A stretch of 64,000 nucleotides of DNA from Hypomesus transpacificus (GCF_021917145.1 NC_061070.1:18878959-18942958); one strand, 5' to 3'. Counted from the stretch's first letter, positions 11,401 to 24,340 are shown. Numbers and translations: made by a program. The notes: a model not told the origin generated them from the sequence alone.

Positions 11401-14400
11401 TTGAGCACCACTGGGCTGGACGAGGCATTGAGAGGAGTAGGGAGGGCAGACCTGAGCGTGGAGGCTGGAGGTGAGACGATCATCTGGGAGCGGCTCTCAC
11501 AGGCGACCAGGTCGTCCAGGGTGCGGCTCATGTCTCGTAGCTGGGCCGCGCTGCGCCCTCGCAGGCTCAAGCTCTCCTCTGCCTCCTCCGAGCCCCGCAG
11601 ATCCTCCTCCTGCTGCTCCTGCTGCTCCAGGCTGCGTCTCCGCTCCTCCAGATCCTCCAGACGCCGACGCAGCACCTGCATCTCCACCTGCACCACCAGG
11701 GAGGAGACAGTTTGAAGAGGAGACGGTTTGAAGAGGAGACGGTTTGAAGAGGAGACGGTTTGAAGAGGAGACGGTTTGAAGAGGAGACGGTTTGAAGAGG
11801 AGACGGTTTGAAGAGGAGACGGTTTGAAGAGGAGACGGTTTGAAGAGGAGACGTTTGAAGAGGAGACGGTTGAAGAGGAGACAGTTTGAAGAGGAGACGG
11901 TTTGAAGAGGAGACAGTTTGAAGAGGAGACAGTTTGAAGAGGAGACAGTTTGAAGAGGAGACAGTTTGAAGAGGAGACGGTTGAAGAGGAGACAGTTTGA
12001 AGAGGAGACGGCTTGAAGAGGAGACGGCTTGAAGAGGAGACGGTTGAAGAGGAGACAGTTTGAAGAGGAGACGGTTTGAAGAGGAGACAGTTTGAAGAGG
12101 AGACAGTTTGAAGAGGAGACAGTTTGAAGAGGAGACAGTTTGAAGAGGAGACGGTTTGAAGAGGAGACGGTTTGAAGAGGAGACGGTTTGAAGAGGAGAC
12201 AGTTTGAAGAGGAGACGGCTTGAAGAGGAGACAGTTTGAAGAGGAGACAGTTTGAAGAGGAGACGGTTTGAAGAGGAGACGGTTTGAAGAGGAGACGGTT
12301 TGAAGAGGAGAAAGTTTGAAGAGGAGACGGTTTGAAGAGGAGACGGTTTGAGGTGTAAAGGTGTGAACAAAACAGGCTTGTGACAGGAGGGTTCTTACAC
12401 TCATTTCTACTTAAAAAAGGCTTTATAAACACAATTTGATTTGATACAATTGTTAAATCATTTGTGCATTCCTCACAGGATAGATAGACAATAAGTGATA
12501 GTATGGCTGTTTGCGGTATTTCTGTAATAATGTGCTCATTTTACACTTTAATCTAAAGCGACCTATAGACAGGGATTTGAATGTGTGACTTCTTGATCTG
12601 TAGTCAAAAGCTCCAACCACTGAGCTACACCAAACTACAACACTGTGTCACATCTAGGAGCTCCGCTCACCTCCACCTGTCGTTTTTCCTGCAGAAGACA
12701 GGAGACTCTCTTCTGCTGTGGAACCTGGACCAGGTCAGCATCCCGACCTTCACTGAGAACCACAAAGAGAGAAAGAACCACTGTGACTCATTCTGCCTCT
12801 CTCCCAGAGCTGTCCAGCCTCTCCCCCTGAGCTGTCCAGCCTCTCCCCCAGGACTGTCCAGCCTCTCCCCCAGAGCTGTCCAGCCTCTCCCCCAGGGCTG
12901 TCCAGCCTCTCCCCCAAAGCTGTCCAGCCTCTCCCCCAGGGCTGTCCAGCCTCTCCCCAGAGCTGTCCAGCCTCTCCCCAGAGCTGTCCAGCCTCTCCCC
13001 AGAGCTGTCCAGCCTCTCCCCCAGGTATATCCAGCCTTTCCCCCAAGGCTGTCCAGCCTCTCCCCCAGAGCTGTCCAGCCTCTCCCCCAGGTATATCCAG
13101 CCTCTCCCCCAGGGCTGTCCAGCCTCTCCCCCAGAGCTGTCCAGCCTCTCCCCCAGGTATATCCAGCCTCTCCCCCAGGGCTGTCCAGCCTCTCCCCCAG
13201 AGCTGTCCAGCCTCTCCCCCAGGTATATCCAGCCTCTCCCCAGAGCTGTCCAGCCTCTCCCCCAGGTATATCCAGCCTCTCCCCCAGGGCTGTCCAGCCT
13301 CTCCCCCAGAGCTGTCCAGCCTCTCCCCCAGGTATGTCCAGCCTCTCCCCCAGAGCTGTCCAGCCTCTCCCCCAGGGCTGTCCAGTCTCTCCCCCAGAGC
13401 TGTCCAGCCTCTCCCCCAGGTATGTCCAGCCTCTCCCCCAGAGCTGTCCAGCATGTTCCTGGAGAGCTACAGCCCTGCAGGCCCAGCCAACCCTCAGTTA
13501 GAAATAACCTGATTCGGCTTGTCGACCAGCTAATTTGTAGAATGCGCTGTGCTGCATTAGGGTGGGAGTGAAATCCTACAGGCAGTATCTCATCCAGAAC
13601 ACGGCTGGACACCCCTGCTCTAAAAAGAAGTTATTTTTAGATAAGAAAAACACAGTTTCATAACGGACACCTTACATTCTCATTTTACAGATTATAATCT
13701 CTGGTGGATTGTTCTACATACGTTCCAACAGGAACACACACGCTGTCCAGACCCCACCTGAGCTGCTTCCTGTTGCAGTGAGCTGCTTCCTGTTGCAGTG
13801 AGCTGCTTCCTGTTGCAGTGGGCCGTTTCGCAGAGAAATATTTTACAGCTTAATTTTCCACATCAAGGTTCATGTTAGTTTTGGCTTTTGTAACAAGTAC
13901 AGGTAGGGTTGAATTCTAGGTCCTGTGCAAGGGGCCATATAGGGGGGAAAGGTTAGGACAATTCCAATTGCCCCTGACTGACAAGGGCCCCAAAAAATAG
14001 AAGAAAATAAAAAAAAATGTTCCTGCCTGCGCCCCTGCCTGTTTCCTTCCATCTAACCTAAATCCTCTATGGTTCTACATCTCAATTTATACATGAATAA
14101 TCCCAACCCTTTGTGAACCAACATTCTTATCAACAATATATAATAAATAAAACATAACATGGAAATAATCCTATAACCCCTCTGATGGTTTGTAAATTCA
14201 TATAAATTCTACTGCAGAGGTCTTCAACTCTGGTCCTCAAAGACCCCCTGTCCTACATGTTTTAGATGTTTCCCTGCTCCAACACACCTGATTCAAAGGA
14301 GCATTCATTTGATTCTTCAAATGAGCATTCATTTGAATCAGGTGGATTCAAAGGAAACACAGCAGTTAGATAAAGACCCATGCATTGGAATCAGGTGTGT

Positions 14401-17400
14401 TGGCGCATGGAAACATCTAAACCATGTAGGGCAGGGGGTCCCTACGGACCAGGGTTGAAGACCTCTACTGAATAAAAACATGAAAAGGAGTGTTTACTGA
14501 CGTGGCGTCCTGGGTCCTGCGGAGGGCGCTGTGGAGTGCGTGTCCCAGCCGCTGTAGGAGGAGGGAGACCCCTGGCTGTCTGGAGGGCAGGTCCAGCTGC
14601 AGGCGCGTCCGTTCTCCACACAGCTCATCCAGCTTCTTACCAAAATGCTCCGCTGCACACACACCAACGCAAACACACACACACACACCAACGCAAACAC
14701 ACACACACACCAAACATAAAAAAAATATATTCCTATTTGCAGGGTGCCTGGATGTATAAAACCCAGTGTGCTGTCTGGCACCAGGCCCATCTGGTGTTTG
14801 TCGTTTGACCTCAACCAGGAGTCCTATTCTGGCTGCATAGTGGCTTGACTCATCCAGGAGCAGACCCAAGCATGTCCACCTCTAAACCCTCAAGAAAACA
14901 CTGTTTACCCACACACGCACACACACACGCACACACACACACACTCACACACACACACACACACGCACACGCACACACACACGCACACACACGCACACAC
15001 ACATCACCTCAAGGAAGCATCAAAGAGGCCTGAAGCGCAGGTTGGCCGGCACAGAGAGCGATTGCGTGAGAGAGGAGCGACTCCCCTTCTCCTTCTGCTG
15101 CTACCTCAGAGAATCAGGAGTTCATGTCACAGGGTCTCCATGGTTACCCCACGACCTCCAGGGGCACAAGATAGAAGCCTTGACATAAATGACACGGCTG
15201 CTCCGCAGACAGGAAGGGTTACTGATGATCTACACAAAACCCTACACGTACGCTGGTTGGCATTTAAACCACCATCATTACTTGTGATATGTTCTGTATA
15301 CTCAGTCATGAGCTATCAAGTGAGAGTGAGATCGTAAACATGAGCAGCCTTCCTGACCCCATATTCAGTCCAGCTAAACACATCACTGTCTGCTGAGGAG
15401 GGAGAGGGGGTCACCAGACGTTCTTATTTATCAAAGTCACAAGGTGCAGGAAACAGCTCAAGGTACAGTCTTTACACTGAAGCCAACTGCACACACCAGC
15501 AGTCAGGGTCTGTAGGCCAACGCTGTTTAGATATCTGGGTCAATGAGTCGTCAATGACCAGACACCAGTCTCAGCCCTTTAGTAAGAGTGATGTGCTGTC
15601 ACAACAACAGCAGCAAATGGAGCGAGAGGATTTATTGACGTAAAACTCAAGTTGTGGGTCAAATCTCTATTACTGAACCCAGCAGTTACCAACGGCACTG
15701 TGAATCCATAACAGGCCATACTAAACCAGACTGACCACCCTTGTTTGTTATGGTTCCAACTGACACAGTTAAAATGTCCGTCCGTGCTTCAATACAGCAG
15801 GAAGAGGAACAGGCTCCTGCTGACTGGGAGGGCCGACGAGGAGAACACTGGCCTCTAGTGGAGGCAGATCCCAGCCCAACACTGGCCTCTAGTGGAGGCA
15901 GATCCCAGCCCAACACTGGCCTCTAGTGGAGGCAGATCCCAGCCCAACACTGGCCTCTAGTGGAGGCAGATCCCAGCCCAACACTGGCCTCTAGTGGAGG
16001 CAGATCCCAGCCCAACACTGGCCTCTAGTGGAGGCAGATCCCAGCCCAACACTGGCCTCTAGTGGAGGCAGGACACCAGCACACCAGTGAAAGCATTCCA
16101 GCAAAGACTACATTCATCTTCTCTCTCAAACTGTCTATCTGGCTCCCCCTCAGTGGTGGAGTAGACTCACCAGGTCATGGTTTATTATAACACATTCTGA
16201 CTCAACAGGTCATGGTTTATTATAACACATTCTGACTCACCGCTGTCATAATCATCCTCCAGGACAGCTTTCTGCTGCAGCCTCTGCAGTTTCAACATCA
16301 TGGACTCGATCTACGAAAGGATCAGAAGAACAATTAACTAAGTCAAATCATCATGGTTAGAGGTTAGGGCCTAGCCCCCCTCCTCCCCCTCCTTACCTTG
16401 GTGTTGGTCCGGGTGTTCTGCAGGCAGGCCTGCAGGGCTCCTTCATACGTCTTCAGCAGGCTGCCCCAGCCCTGCTCACCCCCCGGGGTCGCACTGTCGT
16501 AGCCGGATGTGGCAGCGTCTGAATCCAGGGACACGGACGAGGCTGCCTCGGTGTCCAGGGAGCAGGAGTCAGAGTCGGGTAGACTCTCTTTCAGGTCAGA
16601 GGTCACCGACGTGCAACCCCCCACCTCCCGGCCCTCCCAGTGGCGATCCTGCCACAGCCTCTCACCCAGCGACAACTCTGATTGGCTGGGTGGAGCTGAG
16701 CCAGGCTCTGAACCGGGTTGTCTCATAGATCTGTCTCCTGGTGTTTTAGATGTTGGATGACTAGAGGAAACACATTCAGGTTCCTGCTGGACAGAGAGGG
16801 CTAACCCAGCCCTAGAAGGTAATGTCTTAGAGGATGACTGGTCTGCTGGTTCCAGGGAGGCGATGCGTAGCTCAGGGACAGTGGGAGTTCCCTGGGTGGA
16901 GGTGAGCGACTGCTGGATGAAGCTGAAGCTGGACCTGAAGGAGTCCCCTGGGCCAGGGAGTCTGGGCTGGGCAGGGCCAGGCTGGAGGCCAGGGGTCAGC
17001 TGGAGGTCACAGAAGGGTTTGTCCTGGGATCTGGACGGAGGCCTCGCAGCCCCACAGCCTTCCTGAGGAAGACAGGGAGCGGAGGAGGAGAGGAGGATGT
17101 GTCGACACTGACCCAGGGAGAGTTCATCCAAGGCAGGTCGCTGCCGGCTTCCAGACATAGCGTTGGTTGACTCGGTGATGATGTCATTGCGATCCTCCCC
17201 GCCAGCGCTTCCAGATATTCCGTTCTGCAGGCAGGTGGTGCTCCCCTCCTCCCCAGAGGAAGAGCTCTGAGGCCTGGGCAGGTCTGGCCTCACGCACCCT
17301 GGCCTGCGCTGGAGCCTCTTACGGGGCAGGCTTCCAGCTGACTCAGACGGCAGGACTGGGCCACCTGTTAACAGTCAGATTAGCCGTTAAGCCTGAGAGC

Positions 17401-18547
17401 ACAACACCTACACAGCGAGGAGGGCAGCACAGGTTTAAGTTTGGATCATATCAAAACAAATCTGAGAAACTGTCTGTGTCATGACCCTCCAATAGGTCTG
17501 TGTTATGACGCCCCCAATAGGTCTGTGTTATGACCCTCCAATAGGTCTGTGTCATGACCCCCAAATAGGTCTGTGTCATGACCCCCAAATAGGTCTGTGT
17601 TAAGACCCTCCAATAGGATTCCCCTGTTATGTGTCACATGAAGCTGTGCTAGTGTGTCCAGCTGGATTAGACCCTCGTAGGATGAGTCTCTTTCCCAGGC
17701 ACTGGGAGAGTCCAGCTGGATTAGACTCTGGCACTGGGAGAGTCCAGCTGGATTAGACTCTGGCACTGGGAGAGTCCAGCTGGATTAGACTCTGGCACTG
17801 GGAGAGTCCAGCTGGATTAGACTCTGGCACTGGGAGAGTCCAGCTGGATTAGACTCTGGCACTGGGAGAGTCCAGCTGGATTAGACTCTGGCACTGGGAG
17901 AGTCCAGCTGTTGAGCACATCCCAAACCCCTCCGTCATGTTCCCAGAGAGAGCTCCTCCACAGCAGATGCGGTCACACGGTGCAGGACTGACAGCCCGGC
18001 CGTGGATCCAAGCTGCGTGTACCAAACTTTGTTCTGTCCTCTGGAACACAGTGACACTGACAACTTCTCATACTAACGCTAAACTTTACTGCCCCCGAAG
18101 GGACATTTGTCTTGGACTTCCATTTTGTAAAGTCACCAAACTGAACAGAGGGTTTGTAAAGTCATCAAACTGAACAGAGGGTTTGTAAAGTCACCAAACT
18201 GAAGAGAGGGTTTGTAAAGTCACCAAACTGAAGAGAGGGTTTGTAAAGTAACCAAACTGAACAGAGGGTTTGTAAAGTCACCAAACTGAAGAGAGGGTTT
18301 GTAAAGTCACCAAACTGAAGAGAGGGTCTGTAAAGTAACCAAACTGAACAGAGGGTTTGTAAAGTCACCAAACTGAACAGAGGGTTTGTAAAGTAACCAA
18401 ACTGAAGAGAGGCTGTGTCCGTGCCTGGGCACCTGCCCCGTGTCACACTGCGCTGCTGCAGATCCCTCGCTGGGCACAGACGAGCCAGAGGAGACCTCAA
18501 CAGCTCCTTTGTGTACAGCTGTGCTGCTTCTCTAGCTCTCTGCTTCC

Positions 18548-18579
<32 letters not shown>

Positions 18580-21500
18580 GTTAGACAGACACACACACAG
18601 TCGTGGCTACATTCAAACGCGGGCCTCCACCACAGAGGGGTCATTCAGGAGAACTGGCGCTAGAAATCCCACAGAGACAGTTGAAAAGAGCTCAGACATG
18701 CCCCGTTTGTTTTTAAATACGTTAAAGGGGAGTAATCAAGAGACCATCTGAAAGAATGTGTTTCATATTATAAATGTGACATCCCCGCAGGCCTATGTTC
18801 TGGTATTGTCTTAAAGGTGGGCTTTTAGATCTATTGCCTCTGTGTCAGCGGATGCAGTATACTACAGCAGGAATGCGAAACATTAGAAAACGATGGAGCG
18901 CAACAAAGGAGTCACATGATCAGACTTCCATGATCCTAACATGATGTCATGCTTCTGGACTGTCTAGCGCTGAGTGAGAGAGACCCAGAGGGAGAGACTC
19001 CACTTAAGGGACAGAGGGCCAAGCTAAAAGAGAGACAAAGAGCGATGAAGGGTGCCGGGGGGGTACTGGAGGCCTTGTGTGCAGTGCCCTGACCAGGAGA
19101 ACAGTAGCAGACAGACAGGGTTTCCATCAGGCAGCCCTCTCCTCAGAGACCACAGCCTCACGGTCAAGTTACACAACCACTCCATCGAAACTCTCTCTCT
19201 AGACGTGGTCACTGTAGCATGTTCCACCTGTGTAACCTGAGACACACTGCAGATGGGTCTACCACACACCATCTGGCTGGCTGGGACAGAGAATAACCCC
19301 CCATGTAGAGAACCAGACCGATGTGAGAGGCTAGGAGGAGGAGGAGGAGGAGGAGGAGGGGGGACCGTTAGATTACACAAGGACCTGTCCTCCAAAAGGG
19401 AGGAAACATCACACATCCATTGTTTGGAGGCAGAACATGTCTGCAGCATGCCTGTGTGTCACCTCCTTCCTGCCAACAGTGAGCTCAAACAGCTTCCCAA
19501 GAATTCAGAGAGAAATTACTCAGAAATTAATGTATTTCTGCATATTCCCTTCACTAACACCCAGTCCCATTTGACATATCAGTCTATTATAAGGTCATTT
19601 GGAAACAGGTCGACAGAAGCCAAACAGAAACACAACAATGCACAGGCCGTGGAAAGTGCTCTGCCTGAGACTTGCAGTATTTACCTTAGCAGATTAAAGA
19701 GGCCTTCTTAGCCCCCCGTATGGTAAACACAGCTTGGTGGAGAGCCGCCACATCAGCAGTACAGGAATGTGGAGGATCTCATAAAAACACAAACGTTTGG
19801 GGAGCGAGCTCATCGGCCTTCCAGTCCCGGACCTGCCCTTGTCAGCACCACCCTCGCCACCCTCGCCACCCTCCTGAGAAACAGCCTGCTGGCCAGATGG
19901 GCACTCCGCCACTTGTGACTGACCACAGCAGAAACACAAGAGAAGTGAAAGTGCACTATCACAGTATTTCCCCTCCTCTGTCACTAAGTCAGCTGTTTGA
20001 GTTGACACCCTAAGTCGCTTTTCATGCCTGTAATTTTGTCTGTTTTAAGGGCTGAGCGTGAACAACCTAACCCTGAAAGACTGTACAAGTACTACATGGT
20101 TATCATGTTAGGTGGTTTGAGACAGCCTGGTGGGATTGTGTGCTAGGCTCCATGAGAGAAGTCAGTTACACACCACATACACACCACATACACACCAGCT
20201 ACACACCAGCTACACACCAGCTACACACCACATACACACCAGCTACACACCAGCTACACACCAGCTACACACCACATACACACCACATACACACCACACA
20301 CACCACATACACACCAGCTACACACCAGCTACACACCAGCTACACACCAGCTACACACCAGCTACACACCACATACACACCACATACACACCACATACAC
20401 ACCAGCTACACACCAGCTACACACCACATACACACCACATACACACCAGCTACACACCAGCTACACACCAGCTACACACCACATACACACCACATACACA
20501 CCACACACACCACATACACACCAGCTACACATCACATACACACCAGCTACACACCACACACACCAGCTACACACCAGCTACACATCACATACACACCACA
20601 TACACACCAGCTACACACCACATACACACCAGCTACACACCAGCTACACACCAGCTACACACCACATACACACCACATACACACCACACACACCACATAC
20701 ACACCAGCTACACATCACATACACACCAGCTACACACCACACACACCAGCTACACACCAGCTACACATCACATACACACCACATACACACCAGCTACACA
20801 CCAGCTACACACCATATACACACCAGCTACACACCAGCTACACACCACATACACACCAGCTACACACCACATACACACCACATACACACCACACACACCA
20901 CATACACACCAGCTACACATCACATACACACCAGCTACACACCACACACACCAGCTACACACCAGCTACACACCACATACACACCAGCTACACACCACAT
21001 ACACACCAGCTACACACCGCATACACACACACAGCAGGCATGTTTGGTTCGCACAGCCATGAGCTTCCTGTCAGGTCACATGGGAAACATAAAGCAGCTG
21101 AAAATAATGAACTCACACTGTTTCTCTTCTTCACACACCCTTTCACACTCTCCATCTTCCTCTTTGTCTCTCTCTCTCTTTCCCCCAACACCAGAAAACG
21201 CTAAAAACACACACAGAGCTATTTAATGTTGGTAGCTCTTTTGTGTGGCGTGCACAGTATATAGTGTCACATATAGGCAGAGTCACAGACAGTAATTGTG
21301 GCTGGTAAGGCTCACAGAACTCTGTCTTTGTTGTCATTGAATCTGTCGTCTGTGAAACAGGAATGTCCTCCACAGCAGTCAAAAAGGTCAACATGAATCC
21401 ATGTCAGATAAATTGCTTCGTTTCTGGAGGCAGTACAGATGCACATGAGCATAAGGCCCATGTATAGAACACTTCTCAGTGACCCCTTTAACCGCTGACA

Positions 21501-22409
21501 CGTCATAGGTCTGTTTCCAGAGAACACACTAACGCAATATGTTCACAGGTCAATTAAAACCCTGAACCCTCCCCCATAACCGCCCGTTGGATGCCCTCGA
21601 GACGTCCACCAGTGTGGACGCTGAGAGAAGTCCACTACTGAGCGGGTTACTAAAGACCAGGACCAACAGCGGGATGAGGGTTTTAGTCCCAATTTCATCT
21701 ATTTGATTTGCAGCCAGATGCAGTCTGACTGGGGAAGGAATAATATTTGATCTGAAAAGCATGTGTCACACTTGCAATATTTGAAAACTTGAAACCAAAA
21801 AGAGCAACAACAAAAAACTCGTGAGAACATTCCGTTTGGACAGACTGGAGGATTTGCAAAGACCTCGGACACAATGTCAGTAGGGCAGCTAAACAGCCTG
21901 CATCATCCGGCAAATTCCCACAATCAAAAGCTTTACCATGTGAAGAAGATCACTCAGCTACAGTGAGGAATTAAGGTCAAGCATCAATCCACTCACCCAA
22001 AGCCTGGCTCACACCTGTGTTAGCCACGTTATCATCATTGTCAAATAATCAGGCCCTACATTTTAAATATCAATGATTACATTCTGATTCGAGATAGCTA
22101 CAGTAGCGTAGCTATGTAGGCTATCACACTTGGGTATCGGCTGGCTTTTTTGTTAACAGCAGTTACAGCCATACTAAACTGCTGAGAGCAAATTCCATTT
22201 CTATCTTCATCTTCTTCACTATATGATCATTCCTTTGTAAATATCTGAACTTTTTATCGTTTTAAATGTTAGAAATCACTAGGCCTATTTGGAGAAACTA
22301 CACAACTTCCAACAGGCGAATGTCTTCCATTGTCATGAGCAACGTTGAAGATGCGCGTGGCGGCTGTCAACTTACCTTGGAATTCCAAAGTCATCAACCC
22401 GGCAAACAT
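6382..22409 (-). CDS. disc1: DISC1 (disrupted in schizophrenia 1) scaffold protein, exons 1-9, 3' end missing
   Basis: DISC1 is a coiled-coil scaffold acting at the centrosome, in neurites and at mitochondria. Coding exons in order: 22376-22409, 16397-17364, 16241-16310, 14502-14652, 12671-12752, 11452-11687, 9283-9337, 7024-7126, 6382-6570; all phases agree and give about 629 codons. Exon 2 is the large head-domain exon: a basic RKRLQRRPG motif near residues 26-34, the conserved SSFSFI serine/phenylalanine motif near 156-161, and a closing WGSLLKTYE resembling human WDTLLRKWE. Exons 3-9 are predicted coiled coil; [18 protein letters not shown] and EREREGL-like stretches match the human order. 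Exon 1 is only 34 coding bases but has a perfect donor and the right phase. Exon 4 could end at 14498 instead, which would break the phase with exon 5. The C-terminal exons were not found. Identity rests on sequence resemblance plus the EGLN1-TSNAX neighbours. Confidence 0.9.
6825..7012 (+). mobile_element. tRNA-derived SINE copy 1
   Basis: Shows the B-box-like region (GGTTACCGGTTAGATTCCCGG), the body GTTGTGTCCTTGGGCAAGGC and the LINE-like tail CTCTGGATAAGAGCGTCTGC. Same family as copies at 33.8, 43.3 and 52.4 kb. It ends about 12 bases from the disc1 exon 8 donor. Confidence 0.85.
7450..7570. repeat. GT microsatellite with a duplicated spacer
   Basis: GT runs are separated by two copies of a GTATGCATGTACATACAGGA spacer. 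Confidence 0.9.
8275..8312. repeat. Perfect 17-bp inverted repeat with 4-base loop
   Basis: TGGATTTCCGTGATGTG pairs exactly with CACATCACGGAAATCCA around AACA. It sits between CA/GT microsatellites in disc1 intron 7. Confidence 0.9.
8382..8432. repeat. GT microsatellite
   Basis: About 20 uninterrupted GT units, ending in GCGCGT. Confidence 0.95.
8505..9026. repeat. Interrupted CA microsatellite of about 520 bp
   Basis: CA dinucleotides broken every 8-20 bases by AGAC or AAAC. It lies in disc1 intron 7. Long open frames on both strands here are low-complexity artefacts. Confidence 0.95.
9690..10080. mobile_element. Dispersed repeat of retrotransposon 3'-end type
   Basis: Sequence such as CAACCTTTATTTATAAAGCACA and GAGCATTCCAAAGC...CAGCCACAGAAAAAGCC has the look of a widely dispersed fish repeat. 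The family was not named. It lies in disc1 intron 6. Confidence 0.5.
10085..11450. other. disc1 intron 6, no distinct feature
   Basis: Unique-looking intronic DNA between exon 7 (9283-9337) and exon 6 (11452-11687). I see no exon, array or element here. Confidence 0.5.
11700..12352. repeat. 17-bp minisatellite, about 38 copies, abutting disc1 exon 6
   Basis: The unit is GAGGAGACGGTTTGAAG on plus, with A/G and single-base-deletion variants. On the transcribed strand it is pyrimidine-rich and runs up to 13 bases before the exon 6 acceptor boundary. Confidence 0.95.
12540..12640 (-). mobile_element. tRNA-derived SINE remnant, antisense
   Basis: Read on minus it has an A-box-like TAGCTCAGTGGTTGGAGC, a B-box-like TTCAAATCCCTG and a tail TCGCTTTAG. 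Different family from the SINE at 6.8 kb. It lies about 30 bases beyond the donor of disc1 exon 5. Confidence 0.65.
12805..13452. repeat. 20-bp minisatellite, about 32 copies, in disc1 intron 4
   Basis: The unit is CTCCCCCAGAGCTGTCCAGC, with GGGCTGTC and GTATATC variants arranged in a partly higher-order pattern. Confidence 0.95.
13758..13818. repeat. 20-bp tandem repeat, 3 copies
   Basis: The unit GAGCTGCTTCCTGTTGCAGT is repeated three times with no change. Confidence 0.9.
14214..14470. mobile_element. Fold-back MITE with inverted ends of about 57 bp
   Basis: The left end AGAGGTCTTCAACTCTGGTC matches the reverse complement of the right end, continuing through ACATG-TTTAGATGTTTCC. The interior carries CACACCTGATTC and its complement GAATCAGGTGTG. 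Confidence 0.75.
14648..15002. repeat. CA/CACG microsatellites in disc1 intron 3
   Basis: CA runs with CG interruptions at 14653-14712 and 14910-15002. The first begins at the exon 4 acceptor. Confidence 0.9.
15844..16078. repeat. 34-bp minisatellite, 7 copies
   Basis: The unit starts AACACTGGCCTCTAGTGGAG and continues GCAGATCCCAGCCC; copies are nearly identical. It lies in disc1 intron 3, close to exon 3. Confidence 0.95.
17490..17910. repeat. Two adjacent minisatellites in disc1 intron 1
   Basis: At 17490-17625 a unit of about 27 bases contains AATAGGTCTGTGTTATGACC. At 17690-17910 a 32-base unit contains GGCACTGGGAGAGTCCAGCT, about 7 copies. Confidence 0.9.
18126..18412. repeat. 29-bp minisatellite, about 10 copies
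   Basis: The unit contains GGGTTTGTAAAGTCACCAAA followed by CTGAAGAGA or CTGAACAGA. It lies in disc1 intron 1. Confidence 0.95.
18665..20160. other. disc1 intron 1, no exon recognised
   Basis: Contains a short GGA run (19333-19360) and otherwise unique-looking DNA. No open frame here shows a family motif or a matching splice context. Confidence 0.5.
20166..21032. repeat. 11-bp minisatellite of two alternating units, about 78 copies
   Basis: CACACCACATA and CACACCAGCTA units alternate in higher-order blocks of several units that are themselves repeated. The open frames here of up to 354 codons are artefacts of the array. Confidence 0.95.
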
Positions 22410-24340
22410 CTTGATGAAAGAACGACTTGAAGTTATATTTCCAAATGAAACACATGAGCTAAAACGACAAAAAAAACTATTAAAGTGGGATCCCCTCGCC
22501 AAACGTAGGAAAGCACAGCGACTGATCTCATTTCCGTTGTAAAGAACAGACTCCTTGAAACTTGTTTTTTCCCCACTTGGGATGGAATGTTGTTATTCAC
22601 TCCGCCTTTTCGGCATTCAAATGCCCATAATAACAGTGTCAGAGGCTGTACCTACTTGTAAAGTAGTGCCCTATTATTTATACACGATCAGCAACGAAGT
22701 ATAATAGGCTACCTTAACTGTAGGCAGTCCTGCGCTAACTGTAAGGATAACGGTCCTGAAAGCAAATAAAATAAACTTCGGAGGTTATGATAGCCTATCG
22801 AGCAACGAGTAAAACAAAAGGGAACTATTAAACGTTTCAAGCTTATTATAGTAATATATCAATTTCAATACATTACAGTCCAGGCGATTGAAATCGAATA
22901 TCGGCGCCCCATGGCGCACTTCGCTCCGTTATGTGTCGTGTTGGCGGAACGCGAACGCAAGGAACTGTCCTACGTGTGATGGAATTTGACTCGAGCTCCT
23001 TTTGGCCGCCTTATACACGAGACAGCCAATAGTTGCGGTCGCATCAATACAAAACATTATGGCTATTTTACATAAGTAACAGCATTATTGAATTAATCTC
23101 TTTGATTGTTTTTAGTCTGTTTTGGAGAAAGCTACAAATGTAGACTATAGGGTGGAAAGCAGTGCGTTAAGGGCGGAAATAAATTCAAATTATCTTGGAT
23201 TTTATCAGGATAATCTACAATGATTATGCTACTCTGTGACTTTCACGTGACTAAAGGCTTCTAAAATTGTTGAGACACAAATACCAAATGGGCTTCTAAT
23301 GACTAATGTCTTCGCTTCTAATGCATGGGAAAATTGATGATTTCTGTCAAGCTAACCACATACCTGTTTTATAATCGAACCTAAACTCACGACGACTTTA
23401 CACAGACAACCACTCAATATGCCATAGCTGATTCATAATCTTTCCCTGAGTCCGTTTGTTTTTACGGAAAACTTTTACTTCCAAATCTGGGCTGTTAGTG
23501 TGTATTACCAGCAGTCACCACCAGATGGGGTACGCGCATTATAAAACCTCTAAGGGGTAGGATACGTCGCCTACGTACGTACGTACGTCGACTGAGAATA
23601 ATTAATTAAAATTCACCATACTAATGCCTACGGCTAAGATTACAGCACAGCAGTCCTATTTTAGAGATGGTTACTGTTCCTGAAGGGGAAAGAACTGAAC
23701 TGATGTTTCTGGGAGCAAACAGGGAGCTCTTGCTCTTACAGAACTGAAGTAACTTTTGTACTTCAAATACTGTCAGAAATAAACTTTGCCCACCTCAGTA
23801 GATCTCAATATTTGGGTAAAATGTGCTAATATTTATGATAGCATGTGCCAAAACCAATATTAATATTAATAAAGAAAAAACAATTGAAGCCAACCCCAGT
23901 GCCTCTATATCTCAGACTAACCTTTTAGACGCAAAAATGTCATGATGAGAAAAAACTAGTATTTGCCGAAGCCTTTTGGAGTTTGCTTTCATTCCATCCC
24001 AGTCAGGGTTATCTGAGGGTGTGAGGCAGGGAGGTTCCCTAAAGGCACCTACAGCAGACAGCTCATTCACCCTGCGGTCAGACAGATAGCACCGGGCCTA
24101 CCTTACATTATCCGTTTGACTCACAGACAGGAGAGAAAAATAAACTATTGCAACCGCACAGGCAGGTCCAGGCAGATAGCAGCACTTCAAAGCGATGGCT
24201 GTTGTCATGTTTGAATAATGGAGAATTGAAGCTGGATTGAAGCTGGATTGAAGCTGGATTGAAGCTGGATTGATTACATCCCCACATATGCGTCACTTTT
24301 ATATCATGAGAAGCAACGACAGCAGTTTATCACAAAAGGC
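22410..24340. other. Intergenic region between disc1 and tsnax
   Basis: 22.87-23.06 kb is relatively CpG-rich and may hold the disc1 promoter. A (TACG)n run lies at 23572-23588, and a 12-bp repeat, four copies of GAAGCTGGATTG, at 24229-24274. No gene is seen. Confidence 0.5.

Noticed and set aside
16364..17293. Open frame continuing past disc1 exon 2 on both sides
   Set aside because: The real exon is 16397-17364, set by an AAG-GTAAGG donor and a CAG acceptor with matching phases.
20130..21204. Open frames of 310 and 354 codons rich in Thr, His and Tyr
   Set aside because: Produced by the 11-bp array inside disc1 intron 1, with parallel frames equally open.
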